A DNA stretch of 28,652 nucleotides. Origin: JAICLL01 sp035252155. GTDB taxonomy: Bacteria > Planctomycetota > Planctomycetia > Pirellulales > JAICIG01. The translations under genes were made by a program, and so were the position numbers. Shown here in pieces: positions 7,915 through 16,600 of the stretch. Each line of letters opens with the position of its first letter. The stretch's first letter is position 1. Where the stretch lies: assembly GCA_035252155.1 (NCBI GenBank), contig DATFDL010000608.1, forward strand, positions 1-28,652, in the 5' to 3' direction. Below the pieces are notes generated by a model. The model did not search any database. It worked only from the letters and a program-made list of their open reading frames with translations, and was not told the origin of the DNA.

Positions 7915-7990
7915 CAAAAAATCGTCCCGCGCGGTTGCTGGACTTCGACTGCACCCACGGCGATAATGAGCCAGTTCCAGCCCCGCTGTC

Positions 7991-7996
7991 AAGGAG
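7991..7996 (+). promoter_or_regulatory. Shine-Dalgarno that fixes the start of the DUF6263-like gene
   Basis: AAGGAG seven bases before the ATG at 8004. The frame is open further upstream to 7935, but this site and the signal peptide that follows make 8004 the start. Confidence 0.8.
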
Positions 7997-8003
7997 ATGT
8001 GCC

Positions 8004-8942
8004 ATGTCGCGCCTCAAATCACTCGGATCGTTTGTCGCCGTATGCCTGTTGGCCGCGCCCGCCTCCGCGCAGGTGGTTCTCAAATCGAAATTCAAGGAAG
8101 GCACGTCGTTCAAAGTTCGCGAAAAAACCACCGCCGACCAGGTGCTGACGCTCAACGGCATGCCGCTGCCGACGAAGTCAGAAAACACCGCGGTGGCTGT
8201 GGTGACCTTCGGCAAGAAAGACGAAAAGGGCAACCTGCCGATCACGACCAAAATCGAGTCGCTGGTCGCCGATCTTACGCTGCCCGGTAATTTGACGGTG
8301 CATTTCGACTCGGCCAAGCCCGATGAGAAAGCGTCGAACCCGAATCTCGAAGCCGTGCTCGATATTTTCCGGAAGCTGGTGGGCAACACGACGACGATCA
8401 CGCTTGGCCCCGGCAACACAGTGGTCTCGGTCGAGGGCATTCAAGAAGGATCGCAGGTCGATCCCGAAAGCATCAAGGAACAGTACCAACACGAGATCGA
8501 TCGGTTTCCGGCCGAGCCGATCAAGCCCGGCGACAAATGGAAGCGGACCGTCAAGCAAGACCTGGGGCAAGGGCAGGTCTTTACGTTTGAACGCGATTAT
8601 GAATACGTCGGTCAGGTCGCCGAGTTTCCCACGGTCGCCGGCAGCCGAAAGCTCGACAAGGTGACGGCCACGGACACCTCGGTCGATTACTCGACCAAAG
8701 GCAACGCCGGCCTGATCAACGTGAAGAAAAGCGAGCTGACCGTCGAATCGTCGAAGCACACGCTGCTCTTCGATCGAGAGTCGGGCCGAACAGTGTCGTC
8801 GGAGAGCGAAGTGAAGATCAAGGGCCCGCTGTCGTTGGCGATCAACAACATGGACTTCACCGGCGAGCTGCAGCTTATGCTGAGCCAAAAAGAGGAGGAA
8901 CTTAAGGACGGCCAGGACGGTGGCACATCGAAGCAGAAGTAA
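8004..8942 (+). CDS. Secreted DUF6263-like protein
   Basis: 312-residue exported protein. The signal peptide is MSRLKSLGSFVAVCLLAAPASAQ, with likely cleavage after ASA. The mature part opens VVLKSKFKEGTSFKVREKTT and is built of charged, alternating beta-strand segments. It includes PIKPGDKWKRTVKQDL, reminiscent of the DUF6263 family, whose members are exported and functionally uncharacterised. The C-terminus is charged and lysine/glutamate rich (KEEELKDGQDGGTSKQK), probably disordered. A strong ribosome-binding site precedes the start. It is divergent from the 6562-7914 gene, with 89 nt between starts, and is followed after 23 nt by a tiny membrane protein gene. No catalytic motif is visible, so a structural or envelope role is only a guess. 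Confidence 0.8.
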   Translation: MSRLKSLGSFVAVCLLAAPASAQVVLKSKFKEGTSFKVREKTTADQVLTLNGMPLPTKSENTAVAVVTFGKKDEKGNLPITTKIESLVADLTLPGNLTVHFDSAKPDEKASNPNLEAVLDIFRKLVGNTTTITLGPGNTVVSVEGIQEGSQVDPESIKEQYQHEIDRFPAEPIKPGDKWKRTVKQDLGQGQVFTFERDYEYVGQVAEFPTVAGSRKLDKVTATDTSVDYSTKGNAGLINVKKSELTVESSKHTLLFDRESGRTVSSESEVKIKGPLSLAINNMDFTGELQLMLSQKEEELKDGQDGGTSKQK

Positions 8943-8965
8943 CTGGCAACGGCGACCCACGGGCC

Positions 8966-9106
8966 ATGAGTTCGCTTGCGAAACAACTCCGCGAGCGGGC
9001 GAGTGGAAGTATGGCCATGACGATCGCCGTGATGGCCGGCATGATCGCCTTCCTGGCGGCTTGGATCGCCCTGATGGTGCTGCTAAGCCGCGGTGAAAAT
9101 CAATAA
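8966..9106 (+). CDS. 46-residue single-pass membrane peptide
   Basis: Short ORF starting MSSLAKQLRERASGSMAMTI. It has a basic N-terminal segment (K6, R9, R11) and one hydrophobic helix of about 23 residues rich in Met, Ala, Ile and Leu (residues 18-40), and ends SRGENQ. The positive-inside rule places the N-terminus in the cytoplasm. It lies 23 nt after the DUF6263-like gene on the same strand, which suggests co-transcription. The clean amphipathic-then-hydrophobic layout in GC-rich DNA argues for a real small protein. There is no strong ribosome-binding site; GGGCC lies directly upstream. Function unknown. Confidence 0.55.
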   Translation: MSSLAKQLRERASGSMAMTIAVMAGMIAFLAAWIALMVLLSRGENQ

Positions 9107-9191
9107 AAGAGCTCCCTGCGGAACAGATTGTTTGCCCCCTTTTCGCGGGATTGGTCGGCCTGGGAAGGCCATCCTCCGGTACGCTTTTTCC

Positions 9192-9220
9192 TTGCCTCGC
9201 ACCGCCGGGCGCTGTATGCT
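9192..9220 (+). promoter_or_regulatory. Possible sigma70-type promoter for the 9270 gene
   Basis: TTGCCT at 9192-9197 and TATGCT at 9215-9220, separated by 17 nt. Transcription would begin near 9227 and leave a leader of about 43 nt before the ATG at 9270, which supports that start over the longer frame opening at 9093. Both boxes match the consensus at four of six positions. Confidence 0.35.
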
Positions 9221-9269
9221 GATCTGCTGGAAGTCTCCCCTATTTTTGGCTTGGCATGGCATCGGGCGA

Positions 9270-9692
9270 ATGACGACCGTTGGCCCACGACTGTTTTGGC
9301 GGCTCGGCGCCTGCACGCTTGCGATCGGCTTGATCGCAAGCGCGGTCGCTTCGTCGGCACAGGCGAGCTGCGGCGACTATGTCATGATCGGCGGGCATGG
9401 CGATCATGCCGGCATCTCGGCGCATGGTCAGAACCACTCCACCCGTTCGGCGCCCCAGTTGTCATCCGATACCTCTCGTCGGCCTTGCAGCGGGCCTGAG
9501 TGTTCGCGGCAGTCGCCCGAGCCCGAACGGTTGCCGTTGACGCTCACTTCTGGCCCCGCGCCACAGTGGGGCTTGTCGGCGACACCCCTGGCCTTGGTTG
9601 GGCCGCAAGCGTCGGGCGACGCGTCGATCGACGAACCGCTCCACGATCTGTTGCATGCCGGCAGCGTCTTTCGGCCTCCCCGGTTGGCCTAA
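9270..9692 (+). CDS. Small secreted protein of unknown function
   Basis: 140 residues. The frame is open back to 9093, but residues before 9270 look non-coding, while MTTVGPRLFWRLGACTLAIG opens a convincing signal peptide ending near ASSAQA. The mature part starts SCGDYVMIGGHGDHAG and is His/Gly rich, then becomes low-complexity Ser/Pro (SRRPCSGPECSRQSPEPE), and ends RPPRLA. Paired cysteines in PCSGPEC could form a disulfide or bind a metal. The CGDYV opening reminds me of short planctomycete exported proteins, but no function is known to me. Downstream lies a repeat-bearing gap and then the DUF1559 gene. Confidence 0.6.
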   Translation: MTTVGPRLFWRLGACTLAIGLIASAVASSAQASCGDYVMIGGHGDHAGISAHGQNHSTRSAPQLSSDTSRRPCSGPECSRQSPEPERLPLTLTSGPAPQWGLSATPLALVGPQASGDASIDEPLHDLLHAGSVFRPPRLA

Positions 9693-9879
9693 CTTGCTCT
9701 CGTGCGATTGCGCGCCTGGTGCGGTGGATCGTCTGTCATGCTCCTCGAGCAAGACCGAACGCCGTAACATGTTTCGGCGCGCTGTGCGATCGGACCAGCA
9801 CGGGCGATCAGGTCGCCCGGCGGCAAGCAACTTCTTCGCGAGAGCAGCGGCGCGCTGATGTGACCTCGGCCGTCGTGGG

Positions 9880-9949
9880 ACGGAATTCATTCCGTTCGCA
9901 ACCAGAGTCAGGCTCCGTGCTACGTTCAGAAACGGAATAAATTCCGTTT
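9880..9949. repeat. Pair of GGAAT-ATTCC hairpins in the gap 9693-10006
   Basis: Two perfect hairpins: ACGGAAT-TC-ATTCCGT at 9880-9895 and AAACGGAAT-AA-ATTCCGTTT at 9930-9949, 34 nt apart. Both stems share the CGGAAT/ATTCCG core, so they are two copies of one unit. The second is followed by TTTACG and could weakly terminate transcription from the 9270 gene. The rest of the 314-nt gap (9693-10006) shows no gene I can support. Confidence 0.7.
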
Positions 9950-10006
9950 TACGCAAGGGGCATCCATTACGTTCTACTTTCTCAAACGATTTTCAGGATT
10001 CATCTC

Positions 10007-11053
10007 ATGTGTCATCCTAGGTCCCCTCGCCAGGCGTTCACGCTGGTCGAGTTGTTGGTGGTGATCGCCATCATTGGCATTCTCATCGCGCTGCTGTTGC
10101 CGGCCGTTCAGGCCGCCCGCGAATCGGCGCGCCGCAGTCAGTGCGTCAACAACCTCAAACAGATCGGCATCGCTTTCAATGGTTATCACGACGTATATAG
10201 CGTGCTGCCTTTTGGCAAGGGCGCCAGTTACCCTGGCGCGCCGGTCTACGCGCGTTGGTCGCAACATGCGCTGTTGCTGCCGTATTTGGAGCAACAGGCG
10301 TTGTACAACTCGCTCGATTTCCGGTGGCCGCCGGCGACGCCGGGCATGGGCGGCGGCTTGCCGTTTATGCCCGCCTATGCCAACCCGGGCGGGCAGAACA
10401 ATGCTCCTTGCACAATCCGGGTGCCCGGCTTTTTGTGCCCCTCCGACGGCACGCAGGTCGATCCGGCCTGGCCCGGCCAGAACAACTATGCCGGCAACCA
10501 AGGAAGCTGGCTCTGCGACCGCACGCAGGCCATCGACCCGAATGCGATTGTGGCACCCACCGAAACACAACCCGGCATCTTTTTCTATCTGAGCGCGGTC
10601 ACGTTTGCCGACGTACTCGACGGGGTGAGCACCACGGCGTTCTTCAGCGAGAAGCTGCGCGGCACGGGCGCGCCGAATCCCCGCACCGACATGTTCGTGA
10701 TTCCGGCACAAACGTCACTGCTGGCCACCTGGACGACATGCACCAATATCCCGCTGACCGCGACGCCGCTCACGAGCAAGTGGGGCTGGAGTTGGGTGAT
10801 GGGTGAGAACTGTTGCACGCAATACAACCACGTGGCCGTGCCCAACGCCCCCAGTTGCGGCGGCACGGGGTTTCCGGGAACGATGAGCAACATGGCGATG
10901 CAAGTCGCCCCCAGCAGCAACCATCCGTCCGGAGTCAATGTTTGCATGGGCGACGGTTCAGTGCGTTTTGTGCGCGAAAACATCGACCTGCTGACCTGGC
11001 GAGCGCTGGGCACGCGCCGTGGCGCGGAAGCCATGAACCTGCCCGCTGAGTAG
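10007..11053 (+). CDS. DUF1559 pseudopilin-like protein
   Basis: 348 residues. Type IV prepilin-like N-terminus: a short basic leader, then FTLVELLVVIAIIGILIALL (residues 11-30), with the conserved Glu at +5 of the processed form. The residue before Phe is Ala instead of the usual Gly (RQA-FTLVE). The DUF1559 signature follows: PAVQAARESARRSQC, NNLKQIG and, near the C-terminus, NHPSGVNVCMGDGSVRFV, the His-x-x-Gly...Asp-Gly block. This family is greatly expanded in planctomycetes; members are thought to sit in the envelope, but their function is uncertain. The gene is 22 nt upstream of a lipoprotein gene and probably heads the efflux operon. Confidence 0.93.
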   Translation: MCHPRSPRQAFTLVELLVVIAIIGILIALLLPAVQAARESARRSQCVNNLKQIGIAFNGYHDVYSVLPFGKGASYPGAPVYARWSQHALLLPYLEQQALYNSLDFRWPPATPGMGGGLPFMPAYANPGGQNNAPCTIRVPGFLCPSDGTQVDPAWPGQNNYAGNQGSWLCDRTQAIDPNAIVAPTETQPGIFFYLSAVTFADVLDGVSTTAFFSEKLRGTGAPNPRTDMFVIPAQTSLLATWTTCTNIPLTATPLTSKWGWSWVMGENCCTQYNHVAVPNAPSCGGTGFPGTMSNMAMQVAPSSNHPSGVNVCMGDGSVRFVRENIDLLTWRALGTRRGAEAMNLPAE

Positions 11054-11075
11054 ATTCGCATCGGGAGAGCACAAC

Positions 11076-11549
11076 ATGGCAGGTCGGATTTTTTCGTGCC
11101 GATGGCTCGCTGCGGCGCTGGCCCTGGTCGGTTTTTCGGGATGCGGCCGGTCTTTGCCGGATTACGCGCGCTATGTTCCCTCGGCCGCTCGGGCGCAGGA
11201 TGCACTCGAACAAGTCTTGTCGGCTTGGAAGGACGGCCGGCCGGCGGGTCCGCTCGCCTCCAAGTTCGAGCCCGTTACGATCCAGGTGGCCGATTCGAGG
11301 CGTAAGCCCGGCCAGCGGCTGGTCGACTACGAACTGCTCGGAGAAATTTCCGGCGACGGGCCGCGGACCTTTGTCGTGCGGCTGAAGCTTGCCAACCCGA
11401 CCGACCAGCTCGTGGTGCGCTATTACCTGGTCGGCATCGACCCCCTGTGGGTTTTTCGCCAAGAAGACTTTGAGGCCGTCATGCACTGGGCGGCCTGCGC
11501 CCCGGACGACGAAAGCCAGCCGGAGGCGTTGGCAGCCGACGAAGAATAA
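11076..11549 (+). CDS. Lipoprotein, paralogue 1 of a tandem pair
   Basis: 157 residues. The signal peptide ends in LVGFSGC, a lipobox, so the protein is probably lipid-anchored. GGGAGA lies about ten bases before the ATG. The mature domain, about 110 residues, starts LPDYARYVPSAARAQDALEQ and contains LSAWKDGRPAG, QRLVDYELLGE, FVVRLKLANP and YLVGIDPLWVFRQEDFE. The next gene repeats each of these blocks in the same order, so the two arose by tandem duplication. The tail is acidic. Family unknown to me. Position between the DUF1559 gene and the efflux genes suggests an envelope role connected with metal export or its sensing. Confidence 0.82.
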   Translation: MAGRIFSCRWLAAALALVGFSGCGRSLPDYARYVPSAARAQDALEQVLSAWKDGRPAGPLASKFEPVTIQVADSRRKPGQRLVDYELLGEISGDGPRTFVVRLKLANPTDQLVVRYYLVGIDPLWVFRQEDFEAVMHWAACAPDDESQPEALAADEE

Positions 11550-11589
11550 CTTCGAGATTCATAAAACACGTGAATCAGCAAAATAGTCC

Positions 11590-11594
11590 AGGAG
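11590..11594 (+). promoter_or_regulatory. Shine-Dalgarno fixing the start of the second lipoprotein
   Basis: AGGAG five bases before the ATG at 11600. The frame is open from 11570, but this site and the signal peptide favour 11600. Confidence 0.75.
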
Positions 11595-11599
11595 AATTC

Positions 11600-12010
11600 A
11601 TGCATCGCTACTCGCTCGTTCTCTGTTTTACCGCGACCGCTCTTTACGCGACGGGCTGTCACAAGGCCGATGTGAAAGACTACGTGCCGGCTGAGCAAGC
11701 CGCGCGAACGGCCTTGGGCGCCGCGCTCGATGCCTGGAAGTCGGGCAAAAGTCCCGATCAAATCGGAGCCTCCAACCCGGCCGTGAACGCGGAGGATCCC
11801 CAGTGGCGCGGCGGAAAAAAGCTTGCCGACTATGAAATCATCGGTCCCGCGCCGGGGGAGGATCAGAACCAACGGTTCGCCGTCAAGTTGACGCTGGCCG
11901 GCGAAGCCGCGCCCAAGGAAACCACGTACATCGTGGTCGGCAAAGATCCTCTCTGGGTTTTCAGTGCGGATAGTTACCGTCAAACCTCCGGCGTGACCAC
12001 GGGAATGTAA
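11600..12010 (+). CDS. Lipoprotein, paralogue 2 of a tandem pair
   Basis: 136 residues. The signal peptide MHRYSLVLCFTATALYATGC ends in a lipobox (YATGC). The mature domain parallels the preceding protein block by block: KDYVPAEQAARTALGAALDA / LDAWKSGKSPDQ / KKLADYEIIGP / FAVKLTLAGE / YIVVGKDPLWVFSADSYRQ. It lacks the acidic tail of its paralogue. The gene ends 15 nt before the adaptor gene, so it is almost certainly co-transcribed with it. Function unknown; the conserved V-G-x-D-P-L-W-V-F motif may mark the fold's core. Confidence 0.83.
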   Translation: MHRYSLVLCFTATALYATGCHKADVKDYVPAEQAARTALGAALDAWKSGKSPDQIGASNPAVNAEDPQWRGGKKLADYEIIGPAPGEDQNQRFAVKLTLAGEAAPKETTYIVVGKDPLWVFSADSYRQTSGVTTGM

Positions 12011-12025
12011 CGAAATAGTGGCGCC

Positions 12026-13570
12026 ATGAGTCTCTCGAGTCCTGCACGTCCTACCGAACCGACCGAGCGCCGGCCCTCGCCGCCCCCACACGGCCGCTTG
12101 CGGCGGCTGGCGTGGGGCCTGCGCGTGGCCCAGGTGCGGTTGCGATTTCCCATCGTGCTGGTGGCGGCGTTTTTGATCGTCGGCAAATGGCACGTGCTGC
12201 GGAATGCCTGGGATACGTGGATCGCGCCCGCCCATCCGACGGCCCGCGGCGTTTCGTCCGACACCGAGTATTTTTGCCCAATGTGTCCCGGCGTGATCTC
12301 CGATTGGCCGAGCAAGTGCTCGGTGTGCAACATGCCGCTGGTCCGCCGCAAACGGGGCGAAGCGGTTCACTTGCCCGACGGCGTGGTGGCGCGCATGCAA
12401 CTTTCGCCCTATCGCGTGCAATTGGCGGGCATCCGTACCGCGGCGTTGGAGTATCGCCCATTGGTCTATGAAGTCGTTGCAGATGGCAAAGTCGCGCAAC
12501 GCGAAAACGGCGAACAACGTAACGACGGCGATCGCACAAGCGTTGTCGTGAATGCCGAGATCCACGAAGACGAGATTCCCTATGTAGTCGTGGGGGCGAC
12601 CGCGGCGGCGACCAGCGACATGCATGTCGGCCATGATCCGTGGCCCGGCCGGGTGTCGGCGATGGAGCACGAGGTGGCGCCGCGCAGTCGACGAGTGAAG
12701 ATCCAGATTACCGTCGATGATCCGCGCGAAGAATTGTGGCCGGGCATGAACGTGAGCGTGCGCATGGCGCGGCCCGTTGACGAGCTGGAGCCATTCTGCT
12801 CGCAGCCGGCCGGTCCGCCGCCGCTGGCCAAGGGCGAACTGCGTAAGCTCTACACCTGCCTCGATCATCCGCACGTCTTACGCGAGAATCGCGGCACTTG
12901 CCCCGAAGACAAAAGCTCGCTCGTCGAGCGTCGCCTGACCGAGTTGGAGCGCGTCACCTGGTGGTGCCCGATGCATCCCACCGTAACGGCCCTCGAGCCG
13001 GGACAAGTTTGCGATGAATGCGGCGGCATGAAGCTCGTGCCCCGCGTCCTGCGGTATCGGCCCAGAGGACAGGTGTTGGCCGTTCCTGAATCGGCGGTCA
13101 TCGAATTGGGAGACCGGCGCGTGGTCTACGTCGAACGGATGCCGGGCATGTTCGACGGCGTGGAGGTTGCCCTGGCGCCGCGGTGCGGAACTCATTATCC
13201 GGTAATTGGCGGCCTCGAGCCGGGAGAGCGCGTGGCGGCCACGGGCGCCTTTTTGCTCGATGCCGAGACGCGGTTAAACCCCAGCGTCGCGGCCGGCTAC
13301 TTCGGCGCCGCCCGGGCCACCGACACTTCTACTTCGTCCACCGCGCCAGCGGCTGCCACAGATACTTCTGAGGAAGAGGCCGCCGCCATCCGCGAGGCGC
13401 TGGCCGAGTTATCGCCCGCCGACCGCCGTTCGGTCGGACTTCAAAAGACTTGTCCCATCACAGGTCTGGCGCTTGGTTCGATGGGCGTGCCGTTGAAGAT
13501 CGAAGTCGGCGGCCGCACGGTATGGATTTGTTGCGAAGGCTGCAGGAAGAAAGCGCGTGAGATGCCGTAG
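12026..13570 (+). CDS. Metal-binding RND efflux adaptor-like protein lacking lipoyl and hairpin domains
   Basis: 514 residues, CusB/CzcB-related. Order: proline-rich cytoplasmic start; TM helix about 40-55; heavy-metal-binding module 1 at 81-106 (FCPMCPGV, C98, CNMPL); beta-barrel-like segment 171-248 (NAEIHEDEIPYVVVG to LWPGMNVSVRMARP); degenerate module 2 at 274-303 (YTCLDHPHV, TCPEDK); module 3 at 312-338 (WWCPMHPTV, CDECGGMKLV); adaptor-like C-terminal barrel 340-430 (AVPESAVIELGDRRVVYVE); Thr/Ser/Ala linker; YHS-like cysteine module 474-510 (TCPITG ... ICCEGC). Canonical adaptors carry a lipoyl domain split around a long alpha-hairpin between the first module and the barrel; here only about 20 residues (GKVAQRENGEQRNDGDR) fill that place. 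It precedes the RND pump by 81 nt. Confidence 0.85.
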   Translation: MSLSSPARPTEPTERRPSPPPHGRLRRLAWGLRVAQVRLRFPIVLVAAFLIVGKWHVLRNAWDTWIAPAHPTARGVSSDTEYFCPMCPGVISDWPSKCSVCNMPLVRRKRGEAVHLPDGVVARMQLSPYRVQLAGIRTAALEYRPLVYEVVADGKVAQRENGEQRNDGDRTSVVVNAEIHEDEIPYVVVGATAAATSDMHVGHDPWPGRVSAMEHEVAPRSRRVKIQITVDDPREELWPGMNVSVRMARPVDELEPFCSQPAGPPPLAKGELRKLYTCLDHPHVLRENRGTCPEDKSSLVERRLTELERVTWWCPMHPTVTALEPGQVCDECGGMKLVPRVLRYRPRGQVLAVPESAVIELGDRRVVYVERMPGMFDGVEVALAPRCGTHYPVIGGLEPGERVAATGAFLLDAETRLNPSVAAGYFGAARATDTSTSSTAPAAATDTSEEEAAAIREALAELSPADRRSVGLQKTCPITGLALGSMGVPLKIEVGGRTVWICCEGCRKKAREMP

Positions 13571-13577
13571 GCGCTTC

Positions 13578-13644
13578 GATTTTGGATTTTAGATTTTGGA
13601 TTTTGGATTGCGTGCGACTCGCCTGAACCCTGAACCCTGAACCC
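13578..13644 (+). repeat. Two different heptamer arrays in the adaptor-pump gap
   Basis: Array 1, 13578-13609: GATTTTG, GATTTTA, GATTTTG, GATTTTG, GATT, starting 7 nt after the adaptor's TAG. Array 2, 13624-13644: three perfect TGAACCC units. Both have a 7-nt period. Array 1 is the same family as at 5101-5128 and 23918-23936 and again follows a stop codon in the sense orientation. The gap holds no obvious ribosome-binding site for the pump gene. Confidence 0.85.
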
Positions 13645-13651
13645 TTCCACC

Positions 13652-16600
13652 GTGATCGACCGCGTCATCGAATTCTCGATCCGCAATCGTGCGCTGGTGA
13701 TCGCGGCGGGCATCGTGCTGGCCGTCTGGGGCGTCTATGCGGTCTATCAAACGCCAATCGACGCCATTCCCAATGCGTCGGAAAACCAACTGATCGTCTT
13801 TGCCGATTGGCCTGGCCATAGCCCGCGCGAGATCGACGAGCAGGTCACCTATCCGTTGTCGGTCGAGTTGCAGGGGCTGGCCGGCGTGCGGGTGGTGCGT
13901 TCGTCGAGCGAATTCAACTTTACGTCGCTGAGCGTCATTCTCGACGATTCGGTCGATTTTTATTTTGCCCGGCAGCAGGTCAGCGAGCGGTTGGCCCGCG
14001 CCGCCGAGACGCTGCCCAGCGGCGCGCATGCCTATCTGGCGCCCGATGGCGTGGCGACCGGGCAGATCTTCTGGTACGTGGTCGAGGGGCGCGACTACGA
14101 TCTCGGCCGGCTGCGGTCGATCCAAGATTGGTACGTGCGCGGCCAATTGGCCGGCGTGCCCGGCGTGGCCGAGGTGGCCAGCGTGGGCGGGCACGTAGTC
14201 GAGTATCAAGTCGATCTCGATCCGCAACGCGTAGCCGAGTTCGATCTGACACCGGGCATGGTATCGCGAGCCATTGCCGAGGCCAATGCGTCGGCCGGCG
14301 GCTATGTGATGCAAAAACCGAACGCCGAATATCTGGTGCGCGGCGTCACGCTGCTGGGCGCTGGCGCCGAAGACGCTCCGCCCGACCCGCGGAAAATCGT
14401 CCGTGATCTGGAGCAGTTGGTGCTCGGCGAGGCCGACGACCGGCCCATCTTGCTCAGCGACGTGGCCACGGTTTCCATCGGACCGGCGTTTCGCCGCGGC
14501 GTGCTCGAACTGCACGGCAATGAGGCGGTCGGCGGCGTCGTGCTGATGCGTTATGGCGAGAACCCGCTCGAAGTCACCCGCCGCATTCACCAGAAAATCC
14601 ATGAGCTTTCGGCTGGGCTGCCGCCGGGCGTGCGCGTCGTGCCCGTCTATGATCGCACGCCGCTCAGCCGCGGCGCCGTGACCACCGTCACCGCCACGCT
14701 CTTTGAGGCCATCGCCACCGCCACCATCTGCGTGCTGATCGTGCTCATGCACTTTCGCACGTCGCTGGTGATCGCAGTCACGCTGCCCTGGGCGGCCCTC
14801 TCGGCCTTTGTGGCCATGTGGGCGCTGCGCCGGCTGGGCATCGCCGACATTCAGACAAACATCATGTCGTTGGCCGGTATCGTCGTGTCGATCGGCGTGC
14901 TGGTCGATTCGTCGATCGTGATGGCCGAAAACGTGATGTACGTGCTGCACGGCCGCTTCGGCGATCGGCCGGTCCGGGGCGACGTGCGGCGGCTGGTGCT
15001 GCCGGCCTGCCGCACCGTGGGCCGACCGATTTTCTTTTCGGTCGCGATCATGCTCGTTTCGTTTCTGCCTGTCTTTTGCCTGGGCGGCATTCAGGGCAAG
15101 ATGTTCCGGCCGCTGGCCTTTACGAAGTCGTTGGCGATGCTGTCGGTGGCCGTGCTCGCGATTACGCTTGTTCCGGCGTTGTGTACGATTTTCATTCGCG
15201 GCCGGCTGCGCGACGAACGCCGAAGCTGGCTGGTGCGTACGGTGACCGACGTCTATCGCCCGGTGCTCGAATATCTGCTCCATCGCCCGGCGCCGCTCGT
15301 CTGGCTGTTGGGACTGACTTTTCTGGTCGGCTGCGCGCCGCTGGGCCACCGCGCGGTGTTGCTGGCGATGCTGCTGCTGTTTCTGGCGCTGACGGCCGCG
15401 CTTACGCGCACCTGGCGCGGCACGCTGGCCTGCACGCTCACGCTCACCGCGGCGGCGCTGGCCGCCGAGCGTGGCATGCGTCCGCTCAGTTGGCAAAAAA
15501 TGCCGCCCTTGAACGAAGGCATGGTGATGGATATGCCGATCACCGTGCCACGGGCCTCGATCGCCGAGGCCGCCGACGACCTGAAGGCCCGCGACATGGT
15601 GCTCTGCCGTTTTCCCGAAGTGGCGATGGTCGTGGGCAAGGCGGGCCGAGCCGAAACTCCGTCCGATCCGGCGCCGATCGACATGATCGAGACGATGGTC
15701 GACTTTCGCCCGCGCGAACTTTGGCCGAAGCGCAAACTGCACGAGGGCGACGCACGGCGGCAAACGCGCAAGGTGCTCGACGCGCTGACCGAGCGAGGCT
15801 TCATCGAAGCGCCCGCCGATGCCGATGAGCGCGAGACGATTGTGGTCGAAGCCGTGGCAGCCTCGCTGGCCCGCTTCGACGGCGTGATGCGCGAGTTCGC
15901 CTATCAGCGCAACCGCCAGTTCGAGGCTTCGCTCGGTCCGCAATTGGTGCGGCAGCTCGTCGAGCGGATGATTGCTCGCTTGCAGCCGCACGGCCTCTTC
16001 ACCCATCCGCCGACGGAAGGCGAAATCGCTCAGGTGGCTCAATCGCTGATCGACCACGCCGAGCACCATCTCGTCATGTCTCCGTCGCTCGACGATGTGA
16101 CGCGGCTGGCACGGCATGCCGGGCGTCACTTCGAGAGCTTGCACCTGGTGGAGGACGGCGCCGATCTGTTCGCCGATCGGCCCACGCCGTGGCGGCGCGC
16201 GGCCGACTGGATCGGCGGCGCGCTGGGCAAATCGCCGCCGACCTTTTTTACACGGCTGAGCGACGATGTAGCGAACGATTTTCAAACGGCCTGGCGAAAG
16301 CACGTGCGACAGCTCAATGCCGAGTTGTTCGAGCGCGGCAGCGAGACGTTTACGCGGCTGGCGATCGAGGAGGTCCTTGGCCGATCAACCGTGCGCGAGC
16401 CGCGCATGGCCGAATATCTGGCCGACGTGCGACGCTTCCGCGCTCAACCGCCGCTGCCTTCGCACGCCGGGCATCATCAGGGTCACCGCGCGTATGCACT
16501 GCCCGATGTGCCTCCGCAGCCCGAGTTGAAGTCGCTGCAAGAAACGCTCGCGGCCGGCATGCGCCGCCGCGCGTTGCTCTGGCCCAGCGAACCGGACGAG

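Noticed and set aside
13589..16303. 904-residue open frame on the minus strand opposite the RND pump
   Set aside because: Antisense shadow: low-complexity Arg/His/Gln text with no domain, covering a conserved transporter.
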